DNA of 64,000 nucleotides from Bin87 sp965115825 (GTDB taxonomy: Bacteria; Chloroflexota; Dehalococcoidia; Lucifugimonadales; UBA3495): the NCBI GenBank assembly GCA_965115825.1, contig OZ220464.1:806001-870000 (forward strand), given 5' to 3'. This document shows, piece after piece, positions 6,632 to 15,092 of this stretch. Under the pieces are notes generated by a model. It was given only the letters and a program-made list of their open reading frames with translations. It ran no database searches and was not told the DNA's origin. The stretch's first letter is position 1; every line of letters begins with the position of its first letter. Position numbers and translations under genes: made by a program.

Positions 6632-9600
6632 ATGCGAAGCAAAATGAGAAAACTAACTTGGTCGGCGCCGCTGGCCGTGGCGGCTTTGGCCGTGGTGGGC
6701 GCGGTGGCGCTTTTTGGCGTGTTGGCTTTGCCTAACGTGGGCGTTGCCGACGCGCAGGCTAACCGGTGCGCGGATGGTGGAGCCGGCTTTATTACTGCTC
6801 CGACTACAGCGCCGGCGGCGCCTACGGTGACGGCGCGCAATATGGCGATGGCGGTTACGATTGCCGCTCCGGCCAGCAACGCCGACGCGACCGTGCTGGG
6901 CAGCCCGGAATATACCGGCTTCGACTTGGAGTACCGTAAGGGCAGTTCGGGGACGTGGATGGCGTTCACCGGGACGATTACGCTGAACACGCGGGACCTG
7001 TCCGGGGCGGCGTTGATTACGGGGTTGGAGAACGGCGCTGCGTACAACGTGCGGGTTAGGGTAACGTGTGGCCCGGGAACGGGGGAGTGGAGCGCGGCTT
7101 CGGGTGATGCGACGCCGGCGGCAACCGTGCCCGGCAAGGTACGCAATTTGAAGGCGGAGCAAGTGTATTTCGGGGCTCCTCCTCTGCACCAAAACACCTT
7201 TACCAACATCCACGTCAGCTGGGATCCGCCGGCGGATAACGGAGGTAGCCCGGTTACCAGCTACAAGTTGGAGTCGTTCACAGGCGGAACGGGAAATAAC
7301 ATCGCCGCCAATCCTACCAAGACTAACCTTGTAGCCAGCACGTGGAAAAACCCTGACGCCGCGCATAGGGAGGGTGATATCACAGATGCGAGATTTGTTA
7401 TGGCCTCTCCTTCCCAGAACATCGCCGACAAGGTGTGGTTGAGGTTCAAGGTAGCGGCGAACAACGCCGTAGGAACCGGCGCTGCGGATATGGCTGATGT
7501 CCGGCTCGACGCCAATTTGGAACAGAAGGTAGAACCGGGGCCTGAGGACTCCCAGAACGGCACGATTGAGTCGGACAGCACCACGTCCGGGGCGGCGCCC
7601 AAGCTTACGGTGAAGCTGAGTAGCCTAACGATTGCCTTGCCGGTGGGGGCCAGCGTGGTGCTGTTTTTGGAAGACGACTTCCAGGTTCCGGAGTCCATTC
7701 CAGCCAGTTCGGTATATTTCGTGGCTAACTCCCCAAGGTCGGTTGAAACCGGCAACGGCGCTCCGGTGTACGCCACGGAGCCGCCGGAGATTGAGACCGA
7801 CGACTATTTTGATGACGACAAGGACGACATCAGTATTCGGGTACGCATCCCAGATATGTGCCAAGGAGACTCGGCTGCCTGCCAAGGCCTGAATGGAGCC
7901 TGGAATGGTAGAGACCTGACCATGGTCATCCTGAACAGTTCGGGCATCAGGAACCCCTCCGAGGCGGGGCAGCACACGGTGGCCTACACTTTCCTGGGAT
8001 TTAACGATGATGTCCCCGGCACGATAGGTCTGGTCGGGGGGCAGATACCGCGGCTTAAGGATGCCAACGGCATGGAACTCAGCGCCGTCGGCGCTACCAT
8101 TCCGCCCCGGAAAGGCGTGTACCTGACGACCTTGGCCAAAATATCGCTGTCGGATGTGGATGGTGAGCGTGGGGATGAGGTTACGGTGCAGGGCAGCGGG
8201 TTCAACAACGGGGTTTCCGCGGCGGCTTACGTGAACCAGCGGATGGCCGCGCGGTTCGCCGTGGCGCAGTGGTGGGAGACGCTGAATTGCGCCGGCATGA
8301 AAGCGGCTATGGGGCCGGGGGCCGGCCAGGAGTTTTGTTTCCACTACACTCTGGATACTGCCGCGATGACCTACACTGTCGCCGAGAAGGACAAGGCGTC
8401 CAGCGACAAGGTGTTTGCCCGGCATCTGTGCGACGTGGGCATCATCGGGAAGGGCGAACGGGTTGCCAGCGCTACGGTGGGCAGCGATGACCGGGTTGAT
8501 ATTCCCATCACGGTTACGGTGCCTACCTTCAAGCCGGGCAACAACAACCTCATCTGCGTGGCGGACGGCGAAGGTCGTTCATCCGGCGCGGACTATGAGG
8601 ACTTTGAGCTGCTGCCGTCCGTCCGGGTGTCGCCTGCTGAGGCCGCTGTCGGAGATACGATAACGGTCTTCGCGCAGGACTTTCCTACGCAGGGCGCCGG
8701 GTTCATGGAGTTGAAGCTGGCCGGGCAGACCGTGATGAAGAGCGGAACCGGGGACGACAACGTGGGCGCGGTATCGCTTGTCAGCGTGTCGTCCACCAGC
8801 ATCAGCTCGGACGGTTCGGCTACGGCGACGTTTGACCTGCCGCCGCATATCAACGGCGTTGCCTTGGAAGGCACCGTTCGGATTGACGCCATGTGGGGCG
8901 ATAAGTCTGAGGACGCCAAGGTTACCATCCAGTCCGCTGTGCTCAACGTGAGCCAGCCGTCAGCGCGGCCTAACGAGATGGTTACGCTGACCTGCGTGGG
9001 CTTCGGTTCCGGCTCCGGCAACGCCATTATGGCGGAGAAGATCACTCTGGACGGGGTGCCGTTGAAGGTGCACTCGGATTCGCTGGACAGCGATGGGGAG
9101 GTTCCCGTGTCCAGCGCTGGGCGGTGCGTCTTCGCCGCAGCCATCTGGCCGGAGTCTGGTGGCGGCACCAACCCGGCTTTGACGCCGGGCGCGCACACCA
9201 TCAAGGTTGTCGACAAGAAAGGCTACACCGGCAGCGTGGTGATTACCATCCCGGAGCCTGACGTCAAGGTTACGCCAGCGGTGGCCGGGCCTCGGGATGT
9301 GGTTACCATCTCCGGCGAGAACTGGCCGGTGGACAATCCGGACAGCACTCGGCTGGACGCTATTACCATCACCGTTACGGACGGTGAGCGGGAGCGGGAG
9401 TACAGCCAGTACGCCGACGGCACCGGGCGCTGGTTCGTTGAACATCAGGTTAGCGGGGCGGTTAGCATCCCCTCCACCAGCCGGATTGAGGCCAAGTACA
9501 GCGATTTGGTGCGGCTGGGTGAGTACTCCGTGCCGGCATCCATCATCACGATTGAGCCTGGGGAGTGCCAGCCGGGCGACAGCGTGATGCTGTCGGCATC

Positions 9601-10078
9601 GCGGCTGCCGGTGCATTCCCGCATCGACCGGGTGGAAATCGGCGGGCGCGATGTGAAGCCTACCGGGGCACCCAGCACCGACGGCGATGGCGCCGTTACC
9701 GTGGCGGGCGTCGTCTGTCCAGGTTTGGATGAAGGCCGGTACAGCGTGCTGCTGGAGGTTGAGGAAACCGTGGCCATCGGCGAGCTGGCGATACTGTCTG
9801 AGGGCCCCTTGGGGCAGGAGACGCCGGTAGCCGAAGCGCTGGCTCCGTTGGGGGACAGCCTGGCGGCGGTGTTCTACTTTGACGGCATCGGCAAGGAGTG
9901 GCTGTTCTACGACAGTCGCCCGGAGTTCGCCGAGCTGAACACCTTGACGGAGCTGGTGGCCGGCGAACCCTACTGGGTGCTGGTCACCGAGGACGTTGAG
10001 GACGTAGCGCTAGGCGGCAAGAGCCGCAGCCTGACCTGCAGCGCCGGCGGCAACTGCTGGAACCTGATGGTCTGGTAG
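6632..10078 (+). CDS. Large secreted FN3/IPT-type surface protein A
   Basis: The 1148-residue protein begins with a Sec signal peptide: basic MRSKMRKL, a hydrophobic core, and cleavage likely after ADA at residue 41. Two fibronectin type III-like domains follow (about residues 50-165 and 165-290), the second with the typical WDPPADNGGSPVTSY block. The long middle consists of beta-rich repeats with 'VSPAEAAVGDTITV' and 'GPRDVVTISGENWPV' starts that look like IPT/TIG domains. The final ~85 residues (from TPVAEALAPLGDS) end in CWNLMVW, shared exactly with paralogue B, and may be a surface-anchoring or assembly domain. The start at 6632 was chosen for AAGGAG at 6616 and the signal peptide. Function is unknown; a cell-envelope or adhesive role is inferred. 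Gene B at 43.9 kb is a full-length paralogue. Confidence 0.8.
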   Translation: MRSKMRKLTWSAPLAVAALAVVGAVALFGVLALPNVGVADAQANRCADGGAGFITAPTTAPAAPTVTARNMAMAVTIAAPASNADATVLGSPEYTGFDLEYRKGSSGTWMAFTGTITLNTRDLSGAALITGLENGAAYNVRVRVTCGPGTGEWSAASGDATPAATVPGKVRNLKAEQVYFGAPPLHQNTFTNIHVSWDPPADNGGSPVTSYKLESFTGGTGNNIAANPTKTNLVASTWKNPDAAHREGDITDARFVMASPSQNIADKVWLRFKVAANNAVGTGAADMADVRLDANLEQKVEPGPEDSQNGTIESDSTTSGAAPKLTVKLSSLTIALPVGASVVLFLEDDFQVPESIPASSVYFVANSPRSVETGNGAPVYATEPPEIETDDYFDDDKDDISIRVRIPDMCQGDSAACQGLNGAWNGRDLTMVILNSSGIRNPSEAGQHTVAYTFLGFNDDVPGTIGLVGGQIPRLKDANGMELSAVGATIPPRKGVYLTTLAKISLSDVDGERGDEVTVQGSGFNNGVSAAAYVNQRMAARFAVAQWWETLNCAGMKAAMGPGAGQEFCFHYTLDTAAMTYTVAEKDKASSDKVFARHLCDVGIIGKGERVASATVGSDDRVDIPITVTVPTFKPGNNNLICVADGEGRSSGADYEDFELLPSVRVSPAEAAVGDTITVFAQDFPTQGAGFMELKLAGQTVMKSGTGDDNVGAVSLVSVSSTSISSDGSATATFDLPPHINGVALEGTVRIDAMWGDKSEDAKVTIQSAVLNVSQPSARPNEMVTLTCVGFGSGSGNAIMAEKITLDGVPLKVHSDSLDSDGEVPVSSAGRCVFAAAIWPESGGGTNPALTPGAHTIKVVDKKGYTGSVVITIPEPDVKVTPAVAGPRDVVTISGENWPVDNPDSTRLDAITITVTDGEREREYSQYADGTGRWFVEHQVSGAVSIPSTSRIEAKYSDLVRLGEYSVPASIITIEPGECQPGDSVMLSASRLPVHSRIDRVEIGGRDVKPTGAPSTDGDGAVTVAGVVCPGLDEGRYSVLLEVEETVAIGELAILSEGPLGQETPVAEALAPLGDSLAAVFYFDGIGKEWLFYDSRPEFAELNTLTELVAGEPYWVLVTEDVEDVALGGKSRSLTCSAGGNCWNLMVW

Positions 10079-10106
10079 GCTGGCAAACCGCTGCATCAAG
10101 CCATCT

Positions 10107-10145
10107 CGGCAGGGGCGGGTCTGCGGGCCTGTCCCTGCCGTTTTT
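10107..10145 (+). terminator. Rho-independent terminator of secreted protein A
   Basis: CGGCAGGG pairs with CCCTGCCG, extended inwards by further pairs to about 14 bp, and is followed directly by TTTTT. It lies 29 bases past the stop codon. Confidence 0.85.
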
Positions 10146-10215
10146 ACGGTTCAAGGACGCCGCCTCTCCCGGTGATACGCCTATATCGGAATGGGAAGCA
10201 CGAAAGCCTAGAGGC

Positions 10216-10311
10216 CCTTGCGCCTCAACGGTACTCGACTTCCTATGCCCTGCTGTGCAGCAATCATCGGCTTGACGCGCCTTGACCGATGATTACCAGT
10301 CGTTTTGCAAG
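10216..10311. repeat. Short palindromic-end element, copy 2
   Basis: This is the second copy of the element at 6064-6185, in the same orientation. It keeps the right end (GTTTTGCAAG) and the core, but lacks about 26 bases near the left end, so the left inverted repeat is degraded. Here AATCATCGG and CCGATGATT form a perfect 9-bp hairpin. It abuts the remnant of the NYN-domain gene. Confidence 0.55.
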
Positions 10312-10764
10312 TGCCTCTGGCTGCCGGGTTCTTAACATAAGCTGCAACGTCATTGGGTAAGTCGCTATCTCCGGCAAACAGGATCGCTTGCTGAATATGC
10401 CCTTTCGCGGCGAGCTGCACCATATCGACACCCAGCATAATATCAACGCTTTGTTCAAATATTGGGCTGCCGTCAGCTGCGTTCCCCTGAAGTTCTAAAC
10501 GGCCATCCCTGACTTCAAACCGTGGCACATCGCCAGTGCGTGATAAAACCGACGAGCATTAGCCGCTCGCTGGCGTTCATCCTCGGTCGGCGGGCGGCTC
10601 TGATACGGCGGGCAGTTGTAGTAGTAGGTGCGGATGATCCTGGAACCATTGGCCATCTTATCGGCGACTTTTCCAAAGTCAACGCTGGCTCCATCGAATT
10701 CGTCTGCTAAAATACGTTGTGCGTAGGCTCCGTCAATGAATATCGCAATTCTGTCGTGAGCCAT
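10312..10764 (-). pseudogene. Decayed NYN-domain (LabA/DUF88-like) protein
   Basis: The N-terminal frame (from ATG at 10764) starts RIAIFIDGAYAQRIL, the first metal-binding strand of the NYN/PIN-like nuclease fold. It runs to ARRFYHALA and then stops out of frame. The continuation (PRFEVRDGRLEL, then SVDIMLGVDMVQLA and AILFAGDSD) lies in another frame, so about one base has been lost near 10526-10528. After GDSD the family sequence is lost again, and the coding remnant ends at the repeat element. At least two disruptions are therefore present. Intact relatives are predicted RNA-processing or regulatory proteins. Base use looks more A+T-rich than the neighbours, which may hint at foreign origin. 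Confidence 0.75.
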
Positions 10765-10954
10765 CGCTATCTCCCAAAAATTTGGGGCGGCTTGGTAGCC
10801 GCCCTAGAATGTAGTTGCCTGGGGTGCGTAGAACGGACGCCAGGGAAGATTTAGGGCTATGTTACACCCGACAGCCTCGCTTGTCAATCGGGCGGCGGGG
10901 GTGTACAAAGATGGGGCATCACGCAGACTATACCGTTTCAACTTGGAGCGCTCT

Positions 10955-12556
10955 ATGTTCTTCAACTCGCGTCGTTCTACCGTTCACGCTACCCATGGGA
11001 TGGTGGCTACCAGCCAACCGCTGGCGGCGATGGCCGGCCTGCGCGTCCTGATGGCCGGAGGCAATGCTGTTGACGCCGCGGTGGCTGCAGCGGCGACTTT
11101 GAACGTGGTGGAGCCGATGTCCACCGGAGTGGGGGGCGATGTGTTCGCCCTTACCTGGAAGGCATCGGAAAAGAATGTGACGGCGTTGAACGGCAGCGGC
11201 CGAACGCCAATGGCGGCCAGCATTGACGACTTGCGCGCCAAAGGACACAGCCAGATGCCGGGGTTCGGGCCGCTGTCGGTGTCCGTGCCTGGCACGGTGC
11301 ACGGATGGGAGGTTCTGCTGGAAAGCGAGGGGACCATCAGCTTGGCGGAGGCGCTGGAACCGGCGATTGGATACGCTGAAAACGGATTTCCGGTGAGCGA
11401 CATTATCGGGTTCCAATGGCGGCAGCAGGAGGAGAAGCTGGCTGCGCTGCCGTCGGGTCAGGAACTGCTACTTGACGGGCGGGCCCCACGGGAGGGGGAG
11501 ATGATGCGGCTGCCGACGCTGGCGAAAACACTGCGGGCTATTGCCGAGGGAGGCAGCAAGGCGTTTTACCATGGGCCAATCGCGCAGGCTATGGCCGACT
11601 TCGTACAGGAACAAGGCGGCTGGCTGACGGAGGGCGACCTGGCAGTTCATCATTCCGACTGGGATGAACCGATTAAAACTGACTATCGGGGCGTAACCTG
11701 CTGGGAGTGTCCGCCTAATGGGCAGGGCATTATCGCGCTGGAAGCGTTGAACATCGCCGAGGGGTTTGACATCGCTGGCATGGGGTCGCAAAGCGCCGAC
11801 CGCTACCATCATCTGATTGAGGCGACGCGGCTGGGGTTTGCGGACGCATTTGAATACCTGGCCGACCCACGATGCGTGGACGTTCCGGTGGAGATGTGGG
11901 CGTCAAAGCAGTATGCCGATAGACGGCGTGGGCTGATTGACCCGATGCGGGCGATGGATAGCGCACCTTACGGAAAGATGACGCCGGGCAGCGATACGGT
12001 GTATATCAGTGTGATCGACGGCGAAGGCAACGCCTGTTCGCTGATAAACAGCGTGTTCGCCAACTTTGGATCCGGGCTGGTGGCGCCGGGCACCGGCATT
12101 GTGTTGCACAACCGGGCATCGCTGTTCAGCCTGAACTCGGAACATCCCAACGCGCTGGCCGGAGGGAAGCGTCCATTCCACACTATCATCCCGGCGCTGG
12201 CGACGCGGAACGGTGAACTGTGGCTGAGCTACGGGGTGATGGGAGGTTTCATGCAGCCGCAGGGCCACTTGCAGGTAATAACCAACATGGTGGACTTCGG
12301 GTTGGACTCGCAGGCCGCGCTGGACGCCCTGCGTTTTCAGGTGGTGGGCGATTCGGTGTGGCTGGAGGGTGATGTGGATGACGACGTGGTTATGGAGCTG
12401 CACCGCCGGGGCCACCGGGTGAATGTAATGCATGGACCGGGGCGAGGCGCAGGGGGAGGCATGGGCGGCGGCCAAGTCATCAGCCGCAACCCGGATAACG
12501 GCGTATTGAGCGGCGGCAGCGAGCCGCGGAAAGACGGCGCAGCGGTGGGATGGTAG
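10955..12556 (+). CDS. ggt: Gamma-glutamyltransferase family protein
   Basis: The 533-residue protein belongs to the Ntn-hydrolase gamma-glutamyltranspeptidase family, which cleaves and transfers gamma-glutamyl groups after autocleavage into two subunits. The N-terminus (ATHGMVATSQPLAAMAG then GGNAVDAAVAAAATLNVVEP and GVGGDVFAL) is characteristic. The autocatalytic nucleophile is predicted to be Thr348 in SDTVYISVIDGEGNACS. The start at 10955 was preferred to an upstream ATG because GGAG is suitably placed and family homology starts there. No signal peptide is visible, unlike classical secreted GGT, so it may be a cytoplasmic GGT-like hydrolase. It converges on a small membrane-protein gene eleven bases away. 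Confidence 0.88.
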   Translation: MFFNSRRSTVHATHGMVATSQPLAAMAGLRVLMAGGNAVDAAVAAAATLNVVEPMSTGVGGDVFALTWKASEKNVTALNGSGRTPMAASIDDLRAKGHSQMPGFGPLSVSVPGTVHGWEVLLESEGTISLAEALEPAIGYAENGFPVSDIIGFQWRQQEEKLAALPSGQELLLDGRAPREGEMMRLPTLAKTLRAIAEGGSKAFYHGPIAQAMADFVQEQGGWLTEGDLAVHHSDWDEPIKTDYRGVTCWECPPNGQGIIALEALNIAEGFDIAGMGSQSADRYHHLIEATRLGFADAFEYLADPRCVDVPVEMWASKQYADRRRGLIDPMRAMDSAPYGKMTPGSDTVYISVIDGEGNACSLINSVFANFGSGLVAPGTGIVLHNRASLFSLNSEHPNALAGGKRPFHTIIPALATRNGELWLSYGVMGGFMQPQGHLQVITNMVDFGLDSQAALDALRFQVVGDSVWLEGDVDDDVVMELHRRGHRVNVMHGPGRGAGGGMGGGQVISRNPDNGVLSGGSEPRKDGAAVGW

Positions 12557-12566
12557 AGGCCCGGCT

Positions 12567-12956
12567 TTACCGGGAGAGCCAGCGGCGGAAGCGCTGCCAG
12601 GCTCCTCGGGGCGGATCGTCGATGGGGCGGCCGCGCCAGTATTGCGGGGAGGGAGTACCCAAGCGCCGGACGAACATCCAAGCTACCGCCAGTATCATAA
12701 TCACCAAGCCGAGCAGGGATAGCAGCTTGAGTGCCGGCAGCAACAGCCCGACAACTGCCAGAATAAGGCCGGCCAAGGCCAGCTTGGCCGGGGAAATGAG
12801 TCCTACGACCCGTTTGGGCCTGGGCGTGAATGGCGAAGGCTGACCGTCCGGCGGTGGGAGAGCGTCGTCGGGGGCGGAGGGACGGGGGCCGCGCACCGGC
12901 TCGGAATCCAATTCGGTGAGCAGCTGCTCGATTTCCTGTTCATAGCGTTCTTTCAT
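12567..12956 (-). CDS. Small two-span membrane protein of unknown function
   Basis: This 129-residue protein starts MKERYEQEIEQLLTELD, an acidic helical segment. A proline-rich linker follows, then two closely spaced hydrophobic spans (roughly residues 55-75 and 77-95), and a basic Arg/Trp-rich tail ending RRWLSR. I chose the ATG at 12956 since the sequence upstream of it is not protein-like. The family is not recognised by name. It is divergent from the rpmH operon, with about 130 bases between them. Confidence 0.65.
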   Translation of the reverse strand: MKERYEQEIEQLLTELDSEPVRGPRPSAPDDALPPPDGQPSPFTPRPKRVVGLISPAKLALAGLILAVVGLLLPALKLLSLLGLVIMILAVAWMFVRRLGTPSPQYWRGRPIDDPPRGAWQRFRRWLSR

Positions 12957-13035
12957 GGGGGAACATCCGAAGGGTTGTAGTGTAGGGTAATTATAACCCG
13001 ACGGCGGGGATGTGGGATGGGCGCTATTGGCATTC

Positions 13036-13064
13036 TTGACGCATTGGGGCAATGGCAGTACCAT
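13036..13064 (+). promoter_or_regulatory. Promoter of the rpmH-rnpA-yidD-yidC operon
   Basis: A -35 TTGACG (13036-13041) and a -10 TACCAT (13059-13064) are separated by 17 bases. The predicted transcript starts about 15 bases upstream of the rpmH ATG and includes its GGAG. Confidence 0.6.
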
Positions 13065-13086
13065 TGAACGCTGTCGGAGTTAGATG

Positions 13087-13224
13087 ATGCCCAAACGAAC
13101 TTATCAGCCTAAAAAGCGACGCCGGGCCCGGGTGCACGGCTTCCGCTCTCGCTCCCGAACTTCAGACGGTCGCGCAGTTTTGCGCCGTCGCCGGTTTAAG
13201 GGCCGGCATAGGCTGTCCGTTTAG
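13087..13224 (+). CDS. rpmH: 50S ribosomal protein L34
   Basis: The 45-residue basic protein starts MPKRTYQPKKRRRARVHGFR and contains the L34 features RTSDGRAVLRRRR and KGR near the end. Length and composition fit the family exactly. Two ATG codons are adjacent (13084 and 13087); the second is preferred because the GGAG at 13076-13079 is then seven bases away and the protein starts MPKRTYQ as usual. It heads the classic rpmH-rnpA-yidD-yidC-jag order. In many bacteria dnaA and the origin lie just upstream, but here they do not. Confidence 0.95.
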   Translation: MPKRTYQPKKRRRARVHGFRSRSRTSDGRAVLRRRRFKGRHRLSV

Positions 13225-13263
13225 CTGGTCTGCCGGCGCTGCTGAAGTCAACCGCGAACGTCA

Positions 13264-13611
13264 ATGCAAAAACAGCACAGGCTTACCGGAGATGCCCGTA
13301 TATCGGAGATTCACCGTGAGGGGCGCAGCGCCGCCAACAGCCTGCTGGTTTTCCGGCTGTCGCCCAACGGGTTGGAGCGCAGCCGGTTCTGCTTCATTGC
13401 TGGCAAACGGGTGGGAAACGCCGTGGTGAGGAACAGGGTGAAGCGCCGCCTACGGGAAGCAGTGCGCAACTACGATTTTCGTCCAGGGTGGGATACCATC
13501 GTAATGGCGCGTCGGGGGGCAGGCGATGCTGACTACGAAGAGCTGCGACGGGCGGTGAACAATCTGATGCGCCGCACCAAGCTAGCTGCGCCGGCTACGG
13601 AGTCGTTGTGA
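13264..13611 (+). CDS. rnpA: Ribonuclease P protein component
   Basis: The 115-residue basic protein binds the RNase P RNA and aids 5' maturation of tRNA precursors. The conserved RNR core is visible as KRVGNAVVRNRVKRRLREAVR (about residues 49-69). It also has the early LTGDARISEIHREGRSA helix and the VMARRGA strand. It lies 39 bases after rpmH and its stop overlaps the yidD start (TGATG). No strong Shine-Dalgarno is seen, so it may be translated by coupling or from a weak site. Confidence 0.95.
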   Translation: MQKQHRLTGDARISEIHREGRSAANSLLVFRLSPNGLERSRFCFIAGKRVGNAVVRNRVKRRLREAVRNYDFRPGWDTIVMARRGAGDADYEELRRAVNNLMRRTKLAAPATESL

Positions 13612-13820
13612 TGAAAGCCGTTGCGCTGGCGCTGATTCGTCTTTATCAGCAAGCACTGTCCCCGTATGTGCCGGCCGTGTGTCGCTTCCAACCCAGCTGT
13701 TCGCAATACACGGCGGAGGCGGTGGAACGTTACGGGGCGGCCCGGGGAGCCTGGCTGGGTTTGCGGCGTATTCTGCGCTGTCGACCTATGGGCGGCCGGG
13801 GTTACGACCCTGTAGCCTGA
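13611..13820 (+). CDS. yidD: Membrane protein insertion efficiency factor YidD
   Basis: The 69-residue protein has the YidD/DUF37 signature: a hydrophobic amphipathic start (LIRLYQQALSP), then CRFQPSCSQYTAEAVERYG with the conserved cysteines, and GLRRILRCRPMGGRGYDPV at the end. It helps YidC/Sec insert membrane proteins. The ATG at 13611 overlaps the rnpA stop codon, suggesting translational coupling; a GTG one codon earlier is also possible. Confidence 0.95.
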   Translation: MKAVALALIRLYQQALSPYVPAVCRFQPSCSQYTAEAVERYGAARGAWLGLRRILRCRPMGGRGYDPVA

Positions 13821-13836
13821 TTCGTTTTGGATTAAT

Positions 13837-15051
13837 ATGCAATACCGCTTCCCGCCCTTCCGCAAACTATCGCAGAATTTGATTCCGGTGGCGGCGCTGC
13901 TGGCGGTAGCGGCGCTATTGCTTGGCGCAGCCGGCTGCACTCCGAACCTGGGCGCATCTACGAACGGCTGGGGTTCGGTGGCGGCGGCGGACGGAGTAGC
14001 GTATGCAACGACCTTGAATGGGCAGGTGTACGCCCTGAACGACCTGGGGCCGGGAGGGGTGAGCACTCGTTGGATTTCCACCGTAGGCGGTGAAGACGGC
14101 TTCGAGGGGGCTTACGGCCCGCCGACGGTAGGTCGGTATCTGTACGTATCGGGGATTGACGGCTTTTTGTACGCGCTCAATACTCCGGAGGATGGGGCAC
14201 CAGCGGAAGCGGTTTGGCGTCGGCCGCAGGGCGAGCCGGAAGATATGCTGCCGCTGGTGAGCAGTCCGGGGCTGGACGAGGCCAGGAGCATTGTAGCAGT
14301 AGGCTCCGAGGATGGCGGGCTGTACGCCTACAACGCGTTAACCGGCGAAAGTCTGTCGTGGTCGCCGTTTAGAACCGAGGGGGAAGTGTGGTCGACGCCG
14401 GTTTTGCGTAACGGGGTGGCGTATTTCGGCTCGCAGGACGGCAAAGTGTATGCGGTGAGTTTGGAAACCGGGGCGGTGAAGTGGCAGTTTGAAACCGGGG
14501 CAGCCATCGTGTCCAGTCCGTTGATTCACAAGGATAAGCTCATCGTCGGTTCATTTGACCGTCAGCTGTACGCGCTGGGGTTGAGCGACGGTCAATTGCG
14601 GTGGCAGTTCTCGTCGGACAGCTGGTGGTGGGCGACGCCGGCAGCGTCGGGGCGGACTATTTTCGCGCCATCAATGGACGGCAAGGTGTATGCGCTGGAC
14701 GAGAACGGGACACTGCTATGGGAGTATGACCTGGGCGCGCCAATAGTGTCCAGCCCGGTACTGCTGGAACGCGGTTTGGTGGTGGCTACGGTCGATGGGA
14801 ATCTGTCGGTGCTGCGGGCGACGGAGGTCAGCCACGGGGAGGCGCAGGAAATCGCCTCTTTGAGGGTAGGCAACGCGGAGGTGAAGGCTCCGCTGTGGCG
14901 TCTGCCGGACCGGGTATCGGCCGGCTTGCCGGAGCCTGCGGATTCGGTGTACGTGGGATCGGACGACGGAACGGTGCGTCGGGTGCAGGTGCTTTCGGGA
15001 ATCAACATCATGTGGTGTTACGACACTACCGAAAATACGAGATGCAACTAG
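13837..15051 (+). CDS. PQQ-repeat beta-propeller lipoprotein (BamB-like)
   Basis: This 404-residue protein has a lipoprotein signal with lipobox LGAAGC (Cys about residue 33). It then has seven or so repeats of the beta-propeller type found in quinoprotein-like proteins. Each carries a GxVYAL or GxLYAL strand (GQVYALND, GFLYALNT, GGLYAYNA, GKVYAVS, RQLYALGL, GKVYALDE) and is followed by VSSP or VWST turns. Such proteins usually act as scaffolds on the outer face of the membrane, BamB being the best known. Here it is embedded between yidD and yidC, 17 bases after yidD. A role in membrane-protein biogenesis is therefore suggested by context. No PQQ-enzyme catalytic residues were identified. Confidence 0.8.
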   Translation: MQYRFPPFRKLSQNLIPVAALLAVAALLLGAAGCTPNLGASTNGWGSVAAADGVAYATTLNGQVYALNDLGPGGVSTRWISTVGGEDGFEGAYGPPTVGRYLYVSGIDGFLYALNTPEDGAPAEAVWRRPQGEPEDMLPLVSSPGLDEARSIVAVGSEDGGLYAYNALTGESLSWSPFRTEGEVWSTPVLRNGVAYFGSQDGKVYAVSLETGAVKWQFETGAAIVSSPLIHKDKLIVGSFDRQLYALGLSDGQLRWQFSSDSWWWATPAASGRTIFAPSMDGKVYALDENGTLLWEYDLGAPIVSSPVLLERGLVVATVDGNLSVLRATEVSHGEAQEIASLRVGNAEVKAPLWRLPDRVSAGLPEPADSVYVGSDDGTVRRVQVLSGINIMWCYDTTENTRCN

Positions 15052-15092
15052 ATATTCGGCAGTCAAGGGACTAACGGCGCAGGACGGAACCA

